A stretch of 64,000 bases of DNA from Nonomuraea guangzhouensis (GTDB lineage: Bacteria; Actinomycetota; Actinomycetes; Streptosporangiales; Streptosporangiaceae), in NCBI RefSeq assembly GCF_019396345.1, contig NZ_JAHKRM010000012.1:1-64000 (forward strand), written 5' to 3'. Below, one piece after another: positions 16,896 through 24,993 of the stretch. The notes beneath the pieces were generated by a model that saw only the letters and a program-made list of their open reading frames with translations, did no database searches and had not been told where the DNA came from. Every line of letters begins with the position of its first letter. Position 1 is the first letter of the stretch. The position numbers and the translations under genes are program-made.

Positions 16896-17725
16896 TGACC
16901 GGCTCGCCCCCCTCCGCTCTGGAGGAGAAACGGCGCGAGCTGCTGCGCCTCCGGCTACGGCACAGAAGGGAGGAGGCCCTCGCACGGCGGAGTGCCACCT
17001 CCGCCACGCCGGAGGGACGGCCACCGTGCTCCGGCCGGCTGCCGATGTCTCCGCTGGTGCCGCTCAGGTCCGCGGGCACGAAACCGCCGCTGTTCCTCGT
17101 GCACGCGGCCGGCGGCTCGGTGGCGCCCTATGTCGCGCTGGCCGCGCTGCTGGGCGACGACCAGCCCGTCTACGGGCTGGAGGATCCGGGCCTGCACGGC
17201 GGCACGATCGGCGAACGTCCCATGGCCGGCCTGGCGGACACCTATCTGGCCGCGGTCCGTGAGGTTCAGCCCGACGGGCCGCTGCGGGTGGGCGGCTGGT
17301 CGGTCGGCGGAGCGGTGGCACTCGAGATGGCGCGCCGGGACGGCGATGTCGCGTTGACGTTGGCACTCGACACCGCCATCCCAGACGAGCCCTCCCGCCC
17401 CGGCGACGACGAGCTGAGGGCGTGGTTCGCCGCCGACGTCGCGGAGATGGGCGCGGAAGCGAGCCAGGACGAGCTGGCCGAGCGGTTTCCGGTGTTCGCC
17501 GCGAACGTACGTGCGCTCCTGATGTTCCGCCCGTCGCGGGTGGACGGGCGGGTGGTGCTGCTGTGCGCCGAGGACTCCGAGCCTGGACGGATCGACCGAT
17601 GGCCCGCCTACGCCGATGAGATCCAGGTGGTGCGCGGCGACCACTACACCATGCTCCAACCCCCACACATCGAGGCGCTGGCGGAAGCCATGCGCGACAG
17701 ACTAGGCGAGGTGAGTGTCCGATGA
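16895..17725 (+). CDS. Stand-alone NRPS thioesterase (alpha/beta hydrolase)
   Basis: A 276-residue protein. After a charged N-terminal helix (residues 8-35, RRELLRLRLRHRREE), a thioesterase domain begins (PLFLVHAAGGSV) and has the nucleophile elbow GWSVGGAVALEMA, an Asp in LALDTA and the late His in VVRGDHYTM. The domain resembles type I chain-terminating thioesterases (GWSxGG, short cap) more than type II editing enzymes, but it is a separate protein. The charged N-terminal helix, like that of the preceding synthetase, may be a docking element. It could release or cyclise the product of the C-A-T protein, whose stop it overlaps by one base. Confidence 0.92.
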   Translation: MTGSPPSALEEKRRELLRLRLRHRREEALARRSATSATPEGRPPCSGRLPMSPLVPLRSAGTKPPLFLVHAAGGSVAPYVALAALLGDDQPVYGLEDPGLHGGTIGERPMAGLADTYLAAVREVQPDGPLRVGGWSVGGAVALEMARRDGDVALTLALDTAIPDEPSRPGDDELRAWFAADVAEMGAEASQDELAERFPVFAANVRALLMFRPSRVDGRVVLLCAEDSEPGRIDRWPAYADEIQVVRGDHYTMLQPPHIEALAEAMRDRLGEVSVR

Positions 17726-18858
17726 TGCCGGCCTTCACGCCGAAACAGGACAGCTTCCGGGAAGAGATCCGCGAACTGCTGCGCGAGGACGCGGTGCGCG
17801 CGGAGATCGCACAGTCCCGCCGGATGCCGTACGGGCAGGAGAGCGGCCTGCTCGCCGTGCATCGGCGGCTGGGCAAGCTCGGCTGGCTCGCGATCAACTG
17901 GCCCGAGCGTTACGGCGGAGCGGACGCCACGATCGTGGAGAAGGCGATCCTCACCGAGGAGATGATCCGCCACGGCGTGCCCGACAACGTGCACTCGCTG
18001 GGCATCGACATCGTCGGGAACGCCATCCATCTGTTCGGCACACAGGAGCAGAAAGAGCGATACCTGCCCGGCCTCGCACGTGGCGAGACCACGGCCAACG
18101 TGCTGTTCAGCGAGCCGGACATCGGATCCGACCTGGCGTCGCTGACCACGCGCGCCGAGCCGGACGGCGACGGCTGGCGCCTGTACGGCCGGAAGATCTA
18201 CAACATGAAGGCGCAGCACAGTGATTTCGCGCTGTGCGCGGCCCGCACGTCGACCGGCCCGGTGAACTTCGCCGGGATCACCCTGTTCCTGATCCCGCTG
18301 CAGAGCATGGGCGTGGTCATCGAGCCGGTGTGGAACCTGTCCGAGGAGCGGTTCGACCTGGTGACGCTCGACGGGATCCGGGTCGGACGCGAGAACGTGC
18401 TCGGCGAGCTCGACGACGGGTGGCAGGTGCTGGGCAAGGTGCTTCCGCTGGAGCGCACCGGACTGGACCACTCCGCCAAGGCGGAGCGCACGCTGGCCGC
18501 GCTGCGTGAGCACGCACCGCCCGGCTGCGAGCAGCGGCTGGTGCAACTGGAGACGCGGGTACGCGCGGCGCGGCTGCTGGCGTGGCGGTGTGTGGCCAAC
18601 CTGCACGATGGCCGGCCCGACGAAGTGCACTCGGCGACCGCCAAGTGGTACACGTCGGAGACGGCCAAGGAAGTGTCGGTGGCGGCGGTCGAGCTGCTCG
18701 GACCGCGGGCGCTGCTGGACGCACGCGACCCCGAGGCGATCGCCGAGGGGGTCTTCGACGCCGCGCTCCGGGAGGCTCCGGGGCTCACGCTCGCCCAGGG
18801 CTCTTCGGAGATCATGCTCTTCTTTGTCGCCACGTCGAAATTGGGGCTGCCGTCATGA
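17722..18858 (+). CDS. Acyl-CoA dehydrogenase family protein (first of a pair)
   Basis: A 378-residue flavoprotein with LGWLAINWPERYGG, VLFSEPDIGSDLASL (FAD loop), and a late LAQGSSEIMLFF. In classical acyl-CoA dehydrogenases the catalytic Glu lies in the motif I-Y-E-G; here the aligned residue is Gln, so the base, if any, is elsewhere, as in some paired bacterial enzymes. The gene overlaps the thioesterase by 4 bp upstream and the second dehydrogenase by 4 bp downstream. This fits a heteromeric enzyme that desaturates or oxidises an acyl or aminoacyl thioester of the pathway. The middle region lacks the RRQFG stretch of its partner. Confidence 0.9.
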   Translation: MMPAFTPKQDSFREEIRELLREDAVRAEIAQSRRMPYGQESGLLAVHRRLGKLGWLAINWPERYGGADATIVEKAILTEEMIRHGVPDNVHSLGIDIVGNAIHLFGTQEQKERYLPGLARGETTANVLFSEPDIGSDLASLTTRAEPDGDGWRLYGRKIYNMKAQHSDFALCAARTSTGPVNFAGITLFLIPLQSMGVVIEPVWNLSEERFDLVTLDGIRVGRENVLGELDDGWQVLGKVLPLERTGLDHSAKAERTLAALREHAPPGCEQRLVQLETRVRAARLLAWRCVANLHDGRPDEVHSATAKWYTSETAKEVSVAAVELLGPRALLDARDPEAIAEGVFDAALREAPGLTLAQGSSEIMLFFVATSKLGLPS

Positions 18859-19871
18859 CCGCAGTGAAGACCACGACGATCGCCGGCTTCTTCGACGAGG
18901 ACCTGGCGCCGCTGGTACGGCGGATGGCCGATCGGCCGCGTGCGGAGGGCGGGGACGGCGACCAGGACAGTCGTGAGATCCGTGCCATGGTGTGGCAGGG
19001 GCTGGCCGGGCTCGGTGCGCTCGACGCCGCCAACCCAGCCGCCAACCCAGCCGCAGACCCAGCCGCAGACCCAGCCGCAGACCCAGCCGCAGACCCAGCC
19101 GCAGACACCGTGCGGCTGGCCGAGCTGCTCGGGTCGGTGCTGTATCAGGGGCCGCTGCTCGACACGCTCACCGCGCTGGAGCTGTTCGGGAACGACGACA
19201 TCGGCCAGGCGCCGGTGGCGCTGGCGGTCGCGGACGAGCCATGGTCGTCCGGGCCGGACGGTGCGATCTCCGCGCGGCGGGCCTTCGTCGGTTTCGCGGC
19301 GGAGGTGGACTACTTCGTCGTGGGCGGCGCCGACACCGGCGGACCGCGCCTGGCGCTCGTACGTGCCGGCCATCCGTCCATCACGATGCGGCGATACGAG
19401 GAAACGAGCCGGGGCGAGGCGTACGAGGTCGAATTCACGGACACCCCCGTGGCCGCGTGGGCCGCCACCGGCTGGGAGGCGGCGCTGGCCAACGCGCGGG
19501 TGCGCCAGGCGGCGTATCTGGTGGGGCTCGCCCAGGCGGCCCTCGATCACGCCGTCGGCCACGCCAAGACGCGCCGCCAGTTCGGCCGGCCCATCGGTAA
19601 GTTCCAGGGCCTGGCGTTCCGGCTCAGCGAGTTGTCGATGCACATCGACGCGACGCGCCTGCTGGTCCACGACCGCGACGCGGCCGCGCACGCGGCGGCC
19701 GACCTCGCGGCGGCCTCGGATCTGGCCCGCACCGTCACGACGCAGACCATGCAGGTCAACGGTGCCGCGGGCATGCGGTCCGACAACGACGCCCAGTTGT
19801 ACTACAGGTGGGCGGCGGTCGAATCGGTGCGGCTCGGCACGCCGTCCCAGCTACGACGCGAGAGCTGGTGA
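18855..19871 (+). CDS. Acyl-CoA dehydrogenase-like partner subunit with NPAA/DPAA repeat
   Basis: A 338-residue, shorter and divergent acyl-CoA dehydrogenase-like protein. The C-terminal flavin-binding region is clear (HAKTRRQFGRPIGKFQGLAF, QVNGAAGMRSD), while the N-terminal part is short and the usual catalytic C-terminal motif is absent. This pattern is typical of the second subunit of alpha2beta2 acyl-CoA dehydrogenases, where FAD sites are shared. Residues 60-83 are six tandem copies of (N/D)PAA encoded by a 12-bp repeat. It starts in an ATGA overlap with its partner. Two hairpins separate it from the aspartokinase gene. Confidence 0.85.
   Translation: MTAVKTTTIAGFFDEDLAPLVRRMADRPRAEGGDGDQDSREIRAMVWQGLAGLGALDAANPAANPAADPAADPAADPAADPAADTVRLAELLGSVLYQGPLLDTLTALELFGNDDIGQAPVALAVADEPWSSGPDGAISARRAFVGFAAEVDYFVVGGADTGGPRLALVRAGHPSITMRRYEETSRGEAYEVEFTDTPVAAWAATGWEAALANARVRQAAYLVGLAQAALDHAVGHAKTRRQFGRPIGKFQGLAFRLSELSMHIDATRLLVHDRDAAAHAAADLAAASDLARTVTTQTMQVNGAAGMRSDNDAQLYYRWAAVESVRLGTPSQLRRESW
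19032..19103 (+). repeat. Six tandem copies of a 12-bp unit in the dehydrogenase gene
   Basis: Six consecutive 12-bp units of the form (A/G)ACCCAGCCGC(C/A), encoding NPAA twice then DPAA four times. The unit is a multiple of three, so copy-number change would lengthen or shorten a loop without breaking the frame. Confidence 0.96.
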
Positions 19872-19888
19872 CAGAAGGCGCGGCGAAC

Positions 19889-19925
19889 GTCCGGCCGACC
19901 ATGGCCGGACGGTTTGGAGTAAACC
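19889..19925 (+). promoter_or_regulatory. Two adjacent hairpins just before the aspartokinase start
   Basis: GTCCGGCC (19889-19896) and GGCCGGAC (19903-19910) form a perfect 8-bp stem with a 6-base loop. Directly after it GGTTT (19911-19915) and AAACC (19921-19925) form a 5-bp stem whose loop GGAGT contains the ribosome site of the gene starting at 19927. The first stem could be a terminator or attenuator (no U-run follows); the second could limit ribosome access. Confidence 0.55.
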
Positions 19926-19926
19926 A

Positions 19927-21258
19927 ATGAACCTGGTGATTCACAAGTACGGCGGAACATCACTAGGTGACCCGACTAAGATCGCTCGCGCGGCGGAGCG
20001 CATAGCCGCCGCGGACGAGTCCGTGGTCGCCGTGGTCTCCGCGATGGGCAGGACCACGGACACCATGCTCGACCTGGCGCGCAACCTCACCGACACGCCA
20101 CACGAGCGGGAACTGGACCTTCTGCTCAGTACCGGTGAACAGGCCGCCGCGGCCGCACTCGCCATGGCGCTGCACGAACGGGGCGTACCTGCCCGCTCGT
20201 TCAGCGCCCGCGACGGCGGCATCATCACCGATGGAGTGCACGGTTGCGCTCGTATCGTCAACGTTGATCCAGTGCGCATCCGCGAATGCCTCCAGAACGG
20301 CCTCGTCCCCGTGGTGACCGGTTTCCAGGGCATCGCCGCGGACAGCGGCGAGCTCACCACTCTGGACCGAGGCGGCTCCGACACCACCGCCGTCGCCCTG
20401 GCGGCGGCGTTACGGGCCGAGGCCTGCGAGATCTTCACCGATGTCGAGGGCGTGTTCACCGCCGATCCGCGACACGTCGCCGACGCCCGCAAACTGGACC
20501 ACCTCTCCTACGAGGACATGGCCGAGCTGGCCGCCTGTGGCGCCACGGTGCTCGCCCATTCCAGCGTGGAGTACGCCAGCACCCATCGCGTTCCCCTCCA
20601 CGTCCGGTCCAGCACGACCGAGACCGCCGGCACCTGGGTGACCTGCTTCCGCTCGGCCGCCCCCCTCGACGGCGAGCGATTCACCGCCGTCGGCGTCGCC
20701 CATCGGACCGGTCAGCTCGGCTGCCGGCTCGACGGAGTCGCCCCCACCGCCCTGACCGCGATCGCCGCCGCCCTGGCCGATCCGATGGCGCCCGTGGACA
20801 TGCTCGACCACCAGAGCGCTGACACCGCTTGTTCGCTCCGGTTCATCGTGAACGCCACCGATCGGGACCAGATCGACGGGGTGCTGGCCGGCCTGTACGC
20901 GGCCAAGGCCTTCACCGGTCGCCACTGGTCCGGGCCCATGGCGAGAGTGTCGTTGGTGGGCCGCGGTTTCCGCACCCACCATCCCCAGGTGCGACTCCTG
21001 CTGGACACGCTCAAGACCCACGGCGTCACCGTGCGGGACGTGACCGTCCATGCCCGGCGAATCTCCATCACGTGCGCCGAGCACGACGTACTCCATGCCG
21101 TAACACACCTTCACCGCATATTTCTTGGCTCCGGCGCCCACCCGCGTAAAGGTCACCGCCCCGCGGAACCCCACGCTCCCGCATCGAGACCCCAGCGGGC
21201 AGAAGCGAAAGGACTGCGAAATGAAGGAAGCCTCGCCGGGCGCGACCGGAACGCTTGA
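19927..21258 (+). CDS. Aspartate kinase inside the NRPS cluster
   Basis: A 443-residue aspartokinase: VIHKYGGTSLGD at the N terminus, ELDLLLSTGEQ, TTLDRGGSDTTAVALAAAL and EIFTDVEGVFTADPR, then two ACT-type regulatory repeats in the C-terminal third and a roughly 35-residue basic tail. It forms aspartyl phosphate, the entry to homoserine, threonine, 2,4-diaminobutyrate and lysine-type precursors. A copy inside a peptide cluster usually supplies such a building block free of normal feedback control. No aspartate-semialdehyde dehydrogenase is adjacent. TTA codon at 20410-20412. The last 38 bp overlap the exporter gene. The N terminus (KYGGTS) is complete. Confidence 0.95.
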   Translation: MNLVIHKYGGTSLGDPTKIARAAERIAAADESVVAVVSAMGRTTDTMLDLARNLTDTPHERELDLLLSTGEQAAAAALAMALHERGVPARSFSARDGGIITDGVHGCARIVNVDPVRIRECLQNGLVPVVTGFQGIAADSGELTTLDRGGSDTTAVALAAALRAEACEIFTDVEGVFTADPRHVADARKLDHLSYEDMAELAACGATVLAHSSVEYASTHRVPLHVRSSTTETAGTWVTCFRSAAPLDGERFTAVGVAHRTGQLGCRLDGVAPTALTAIAAALADPMAPVDMLDHQSADTACSLRFIVNATDRDQIDGVLAGLYAAKAFTGRHWSGPMARVSLVGRGFRTHHPQVRLLLDTLKTHGVTVRDVTVHARRISITCAEHDVLHAVTHLHRIFLGSGAHPRKGHRPAEPHAPASRPQRAEAKGLRNEGSLAGRDRNA

Positions 21259-22651
21259 GAGTACATTCCGGTCCCGGCAGTTCTGGCAGCTCACCGTCAT
21301 CTGCGGCACCCAGTTCCTGGTCGCTCTTGACTATTCAATCATCAACGTCGCCGCCCCGAGCATTCGCGGGTCCATGGGCTTCTCCTCGGGGGGCGGCGTC
21401 GCCTGGGTTCTTTCCGCCTATCCACTCGCCTTCTGCGGTTTCCTTCTCCTCGGGGGCAGGATCGCCGATCTGTACGGAAGAAAGCGGGTGTTCATCTGGA
21501 GCCTGTTCGGTTTCCTGCTCGCTTCGCTCCTCGCGGGCCTTGCCTGGTCGCCGGCGACTCTCATCGCGGGCCGCGCCCTGCAGGGGGTCGCCGCCGCGTT
21601 CATCGCTCCGGCGGGTCTGGGGCTGCTCCAGGCGGCCATCCCGGAAGGATCGCCACGCGAACGTGCTCTCGGCATCTACGGGTCGGCACTGTCGGCGGGG
21701 TTCGTGTCCGGCATGGTGCTCGGAGGCGTGCTCACCGAGTATGTCGGCTGGAGGTCCGTCTTCCTGATCAACGTGCCTGTCGTTCTGGTCTTCGGCCTGC
21801 TCGCGAGGGCCCATCTCGATGAGAGCCGGGACAGGCACGCGTCCCGCCACCTCGACCTCGCCGGTGTCGCCTTGGCGACCATGGGCATGGTCGCGCTGGT
21901 GTTCGCCCTCACAGAAGGGGAGGAGTACGGCTGGTCGTCGGTTCCGATCCTGCTCTCCGCTGTGATCGCGGTGCCTGCCGTCGCCCTCTTCGGCTGGGTG
22001 GAGTCCCGGAAGGACAACGCCCTCGTGCCGATCTCCATCTTCCGCAGAGCCGCCATCGGCGCGGCCAATCTGGTCAACGTCCTGTTGATCTGCTCCTACG
22101 GTGGAATGCTGTTCATTCTCACCCTCTACCTGCAGACACATCTCGGTTTGGGGGCGCTTCCGACCGGCTTGACGTTCTCGCTCTCCGGCGCGATCGCGAT
22201 CGTCACGGGGATCTATGCGGGCAAGCTCGTCGAGCGCTTCGGGCTCTATCGGGTTCTCCTTTCCGGGATCGTCATCGAGACGTTCGGCATCCTGATCATG
22301 GTGGGTCTGCCGGAGGAGCAGGGGCTCGCTCTCGTCTTGATCGGCACCTCCGTGAACGCCTTCGGCCACATCATCGCTCTGATCACGACGAGCATCGCCG
22401 GCACGAATGGCGCCGAGGAGGGGCGGCAGGCCACGGCCGGCGCTCTGATCAACGTCTCCCAGCAGCTCGGGCTGGCCGTGGGCGTGGGAGTAGTGACATC
22501 GGTGGCGGCTCACTTCGCCGCGGCCTCCGGTGGAGCCGCCGCCACCCTCGAGGGCTGGCGCTGGGCTCTTTGGTGCTCGGTCGTGTTCGCGGTCGGGGCG
22601 ATCACCACGACGGTCCTTCTCCGGAAACGTTTCAAGGGAGAAGTCACGTAG
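21221..22651 (+). CDS. MFS exporter, 14-helix drug:H+ antiporter (DHA2) family
   Basis: A 476-residue polytopic membrane protein. Motif A between helices 2 and 3 reads LLGGRIADLYGRKRVFI; the helix-5 antiporter region reads GSALSAGFVSGMVLGGVLTEYVGWRSVFLINVP, typical of DHA2 exporters such as those beside antibiotic clusters. The likely role is export of, and self-resistance to, the peptide product. I place the start at the ATG at 21221, preceded by AAAGGA, 38 bp inside the aspartokinase gene, which implies cotranscription. An upstream in-frame start at 21125 would add a non-membrane stretch that reads as the other frame of aspartokinase. Confidence 0.92.
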   Translation: MKEASPGATGTLESTFRSRQFWQLTVICGTQFLVALDYSIINVAAPSIRGSMGFSSGGGVAWVLSAYPLAFCGFLLLGGRIADLYGRKRVFIWSLFGFLLASLLAGLAWSPATLIAGRALQGVAAAFIAPAGLGLLQAAIPEGSPRERALGIYGSALSAGFVSGMVLGGVLTEYVGWRSVFLINVPVVLVFGLLARAHLDESRDRHASRHLDLAGVALATMGMVALVFALTEGEEYGWSSVPILLSAVIAVPAVALFGWVESRKDNALVPISIFRRAAIGAANLVNVLLICSYGGMLFILTLYLQTHLGLGALPTGLTFSLSGAIAIVTGIYAGKLVERFGLYRVLLSGIVIETFGILIMVGLPEEQGLALVLIGTSVNAFGHIIALITTSIAGTNGAEEGRQATAGALINVSQQLGLAVGVGVVTSVAAHFAAASGGAAATLEGWRWALWCSVVFAVGAITTTVLLRKRFKGEVT

Positions 22652-22691
22652 CTCGAGCTGTGGCCGACCTGAGCGCTGGCCAAAGGCCGAG

Positions 22692-22718
22692 AAACCATTT
22701 ACATTAGGTAAAATGGTT
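22692..22718. promoter_or_regulatory. Inverted repeat across the CGNR regulator start
   Basis: AACCATTT (22693-22700) and AAATGGTT (22711-22718) are 8-bp inverted arms around a 10-base spacer, and the right arm contains the ATG at 22713. The AT-rich patch stands out in GC-rich surroundings. It is a candidate autoregulatory operator or a leaderless promoter region for the regulator. Confidence 0.45.
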
Positions 22719-23318
22719 ACTCTGGCCATCAAGGCCCAGGCGCCCTGGCAGGACGCCCATTTCATCGGCGGCCACCCGGTCCTGGACCTCACGAACACCG
22801 TCTTCGATCGGACACAGCCGGCGGAGGACGGCGAGCTGCTGAGAACGCCCTCCGACATTGTGACGTGGTGCGCGTCCGCGGGTCTGTTCGAGGAGATCCC
22901 GACTTTGGCGGCGGCGTCCGTGAGTGGTCTCGTGCCAGAGGTTCAGGCCGTTCGCGAACAGGCGTGGGCCGTGTTCAGCGCGATCGCCCATGGTGAACCG
23001 GTGCCGACCGCGCCTTTCGGTGCTCTTCTTGAGCGGGCCGGGAAAGGTGTGCGAGCCGACCGGGTTCAGCGGATCGGTGCCGCGCTCGACCGCCTCACCG
23101 TGGACTGGACCGCGCCGGGAGCGATTCCCGCGGCCCTGTCGTTGCTGGTGGTCCATGCGGTGTTCACTCTTCCGCCCGACCGGATCAGAGCATGCGGGAG
23201 ATGCGGCTGGTTGTTCCTGGATTCCTCACGGGGCGGACGTCGCCGCTGGTGCAACATGAGTATTTGCGGAAATCGCGAGAAAGCGCGCCGTCACCGTCAG
23301 GGGCGAACGCACCGCTGA
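22713..23318 (+). CDS. CGNR zinc-finger transcriptional regulator
   Basis: A 201-residue protein of the ABATE/CGNR type. The N-terminal half has HFIGGHPVLDLTNTV, the conserved GG-x-xxLDxxNT entry of the family. The C-terminal zinc finger reads RACGRCGWLFLDSSRGGRRRWC, then NMSICGNREKARRHR, giving Cys4 and the CGNR name motif. Such proteins are local repressors or activators in actinobacteria, often next to exporters. It lies 61 bp after the MFS gene. There is no clear ribosome site; the inverted repeat at 22692 covers the start, so translation may be leaderless. Confidence 0.9.
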   Translation: MVTLAIKAQAPWQDAHFIGGHPVLDLTNTVFDRTQPAEDGELLRTPSDIVTWCASAGLFEEIPTLAAASVSGLVPEVQAVREQAWAVFSAIAHGEPVPTAPFGALLERAGKGVRADRVQRIGAALDRLTVDWTAPGAIPAALSLLVVHAVFTLPPDRIRACGRCGWLFLDSSRGGRRRWCNMSICGNREKARRHRQGRTHR

Positions 23319-23343
23319 TCGGCCGGGCGCTTTCTCGTCGGCC

Positions 23344-23943
23344 TTACTTACCGAGCTTCCGCCGCATGATCGGCCGATTCTCACGCGGGCGGGCCACCTC
23401 GGAGAATCCGGCGTCGAGGAAGGCGCTGGCTATTCCCGTCATGGCCGTGTCCGCGCCCGCGCGTTTCCCGGCGGCGGGCTCGATCGGATAGCCCTCGGCG
23501 GTGGGGTAACCGGCGGCGGCCGCGTACTCGCAGACGGCCTCGAGAAGGGTCGGCAGCATTCCGGAGCCACGATGCTTCTTGTGGACGAAGACGCACGCGA
23601 TCGCGCAGACCGGCTCGTCATCGAGGCCGGAGAGGAGCGGCGAGCGTTCAAGTCTCGGGAACGAGGAACGTGGCCCGAGCGAGCACCATGCCACCGGCGT
23701 ATCGCCCTGATAAACGATGACGCCGGGCGCCGGTGCACGCTGGGCGAGACGGCTCATGGCCTTCTTGTTCCCCTCGCCCTTCCCCTCCGTCCATTCCGCG
23801 ATGGACAGCCGCCAGTGCATGCACCAGCACCCGCGGGCACCTCCGTTGTTTCCGAGAACCGCCTTGAAGTCGCTCCAGGTCTTCTCGGACAGCTCTTTGA
23901 CCGTCAGGGACCCGGACGCTTTCCGCATGCTGCGAGCGTTCAT
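23344..23943 (-). CDS. GNAT-family N-acetyltransferase
   Basis: A 199-residue acetyltransferase. The acetyl-CoA binding motif A region is ACVFVHKKHRGSGMLPTLLEAVCEYA (R/Q-x-x-G-x-G/A form: HRGSGM). The N-terminal portion TWSDFKAVLGNNGGARGCWCMHWRL is typical of a GNAT subgroup found widely in actinobacteria and often beside regulators. Substrate unknown; self-resistance by acetylation is possible but not shown. It is transcribed leftward, convergent with the CGNR gene and divergent from cysD; 117 bp of AT-richer DNA separates it from cysD. An in-frame ATG four codons downstream is an alternative start. Confidence 0.85.
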   Translation of the reverse strand: MNARSMRKASGSLTVKELSEKTWSDFKAVLGNNGGARGCWCMHWRLSIAEWTEGKGEGNKKAMSRLAQRAPAPGVIVYQGDTPVAWCSLGPRSSFPRLERSPLLSGLDDEPVCAIACVFVHKKHRGSGMLPTLLEAVCEYAAAAGYPTAEGYPIEPAAGKRAGADTAMTGIASAFLDAGFSEVARPRENRPIMRRKLGK

Positions 23944-24003
23944 CGCCGTACCGCCGATCTGGTTGGAAGGCTTGATGTGCTTGAGCTCTTCCCCGGACGG
24001 CTT

Positions 24004-24060
24004 GGATAATCACCCAACTAATAACCGTTATGAGGTTTTTATAGGTTACTGCAGGGCAGC
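24004..24060. promoter_or_regulatory. AT-rich divergent promoter region between GNAT and cysD
   Basis: A short AT-rich tract containing the odd-length palindrome ATAACCGTTAT (24021-24031) and TTTTTATAGG just before the cysD start. It sits between two divergent genes and is a candidate regulator site; the exact promoter elements are not clear by eye. Confidence 0.4.
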
Positions 24061-24993
24061 ATGACCGCGACTTGCCAAGCGACGACGACGGAGGGCCGTG
24101 ACGTGGCCGAAGAAGACGTCCTGGACATGCTCGAAGCCGAGGCGATCCACGTGCTGCGCGAGGTCGCCGGCGCGTTTCGCCGGCCGGTGTTGCTGTACTC
24201 GATCGGCAAGGACTCCTCGGTGCTGCTGCATCTGGCGATCAAGGCGTTCGCGCCCGGCCGGATGCCGTTCCCCGTGCTGCACATCGACACCGGCTGGAAG
24301 TTCCGCGAGATGATCGCCTTCCGGGACGAGACGGCCAGGCGGCTGGGGCTCGACCTGCGGGTACACACCAACCCGGAGCGGGCGACGCCGTTCACCCACG
24401 GCGCGCACGAGTACACGCGGATCATGAAGACCGTCACACTGCGCCGAGCGCTCGATGACAGCGGGTTCGACGCGGCGATCGGCGGCGCTCGGCGCGACGA
24501 GGAGCGGTCGCGCGCCAAGGAAAGGATCTTTTCGCTGCGTGAGCCCGGCCATCGCTGGGAGCCGCGCTCGCAGCGTCCGGAGTTCTGGTGGCGGGCGAAC
24601 ACCGAACTGGCCGACGGCCAGTCGATGCGGGCGTTCCCGCTGTCGAACTGGACGGAGCTGGACGTCTGGCGCTACATCAGACGGGAGGGCATCCCGGTGG
24701 TACCGCTGTACTTCACCGCACCACGCCCGGTGGTCGAGCGCGACGGTTCGTTGATCATGGTGGACGACGAGCGTCTACCCCTGTCGCCCGACGAGCAGCC
24801 GCAGCGGCGCTGGGTACGGTTCCGCACGCTCGGCTGCTACCCGTTGACCGCGGCCATCGAGTCGAAGGCCGGGAACGTCGATGAGGTCATCGATGAGATG
24901 CGGCTCGACCGCAGGTCCGAACGCGCCGGCCGGCTCATCGACGGTGAAGGTGGCACATCCATGGAGAGCAAGAAGTCGGAGGGGTACTTCTGA
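24061..24993 (+). CDS. cysD: Sulfate adenylyltransferase small subunit CysD
   Basis: A 310-residue PP-loop ATP pyrophosphatase: LLYSIGKDSSVLLHLAIKAF (SxGKDSS loop), PVLHIDTGWKFREM, GGARRDEERSRAKERIFS and FPLSNWTELDVWRYI. With CysN it makes adenosine 5'-phosphosulfate from ATP and sulfate. The stop overlaps the next ATG (TGATG). No PAPS reductase (cysH), sulfite reductase or sulfate transporter gene is adjacent, so this pair more likely feeds the sulfotransferase at 6604-7335 than cysteine synthesis. The length is normal for the family. Confidence 0.96.
   Translation: MTATCQATTTEGRDVAEEDVLDMLEAEAIHVLREVAGAFRRPVLLYSIGKDSSVLLHLAIKAFAPGRMPFPVLHIDTGWKFREMIAFRDETARRLGLDLRVHTNPERATPFTHGAHEYTRIMKTVTLRRALDDSGFDAAIGGARRDEERSRAKERIFSLREPGHRWEPRSQRPEFWWRANTELADGQSMRAFPLSNWTELDVWRYIRREGIPVVPLYFTAPRPVVERDGSLIMVDDERLPLSPDEQPQRRWVRFRTLGCYPLTAAIESKAGNVDEVIDEMRLDRRSERAGRLIDGEGGTSMESKKSEGYF

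Noticed and set aside
13356..17024. 3.6-kb minus-strand open frame opposite MbtH, C-A-T and thioesterase
   Set aside because: Antisense shadow caused by high third-position GC of the real genes; no domain.
19032..19103. Possible unstable assembly artefact from the repeat in the dehydrogenase gene
   Set aside because: The frame is kept on both sides and the first units differ from the rest, which argues for real sequence.
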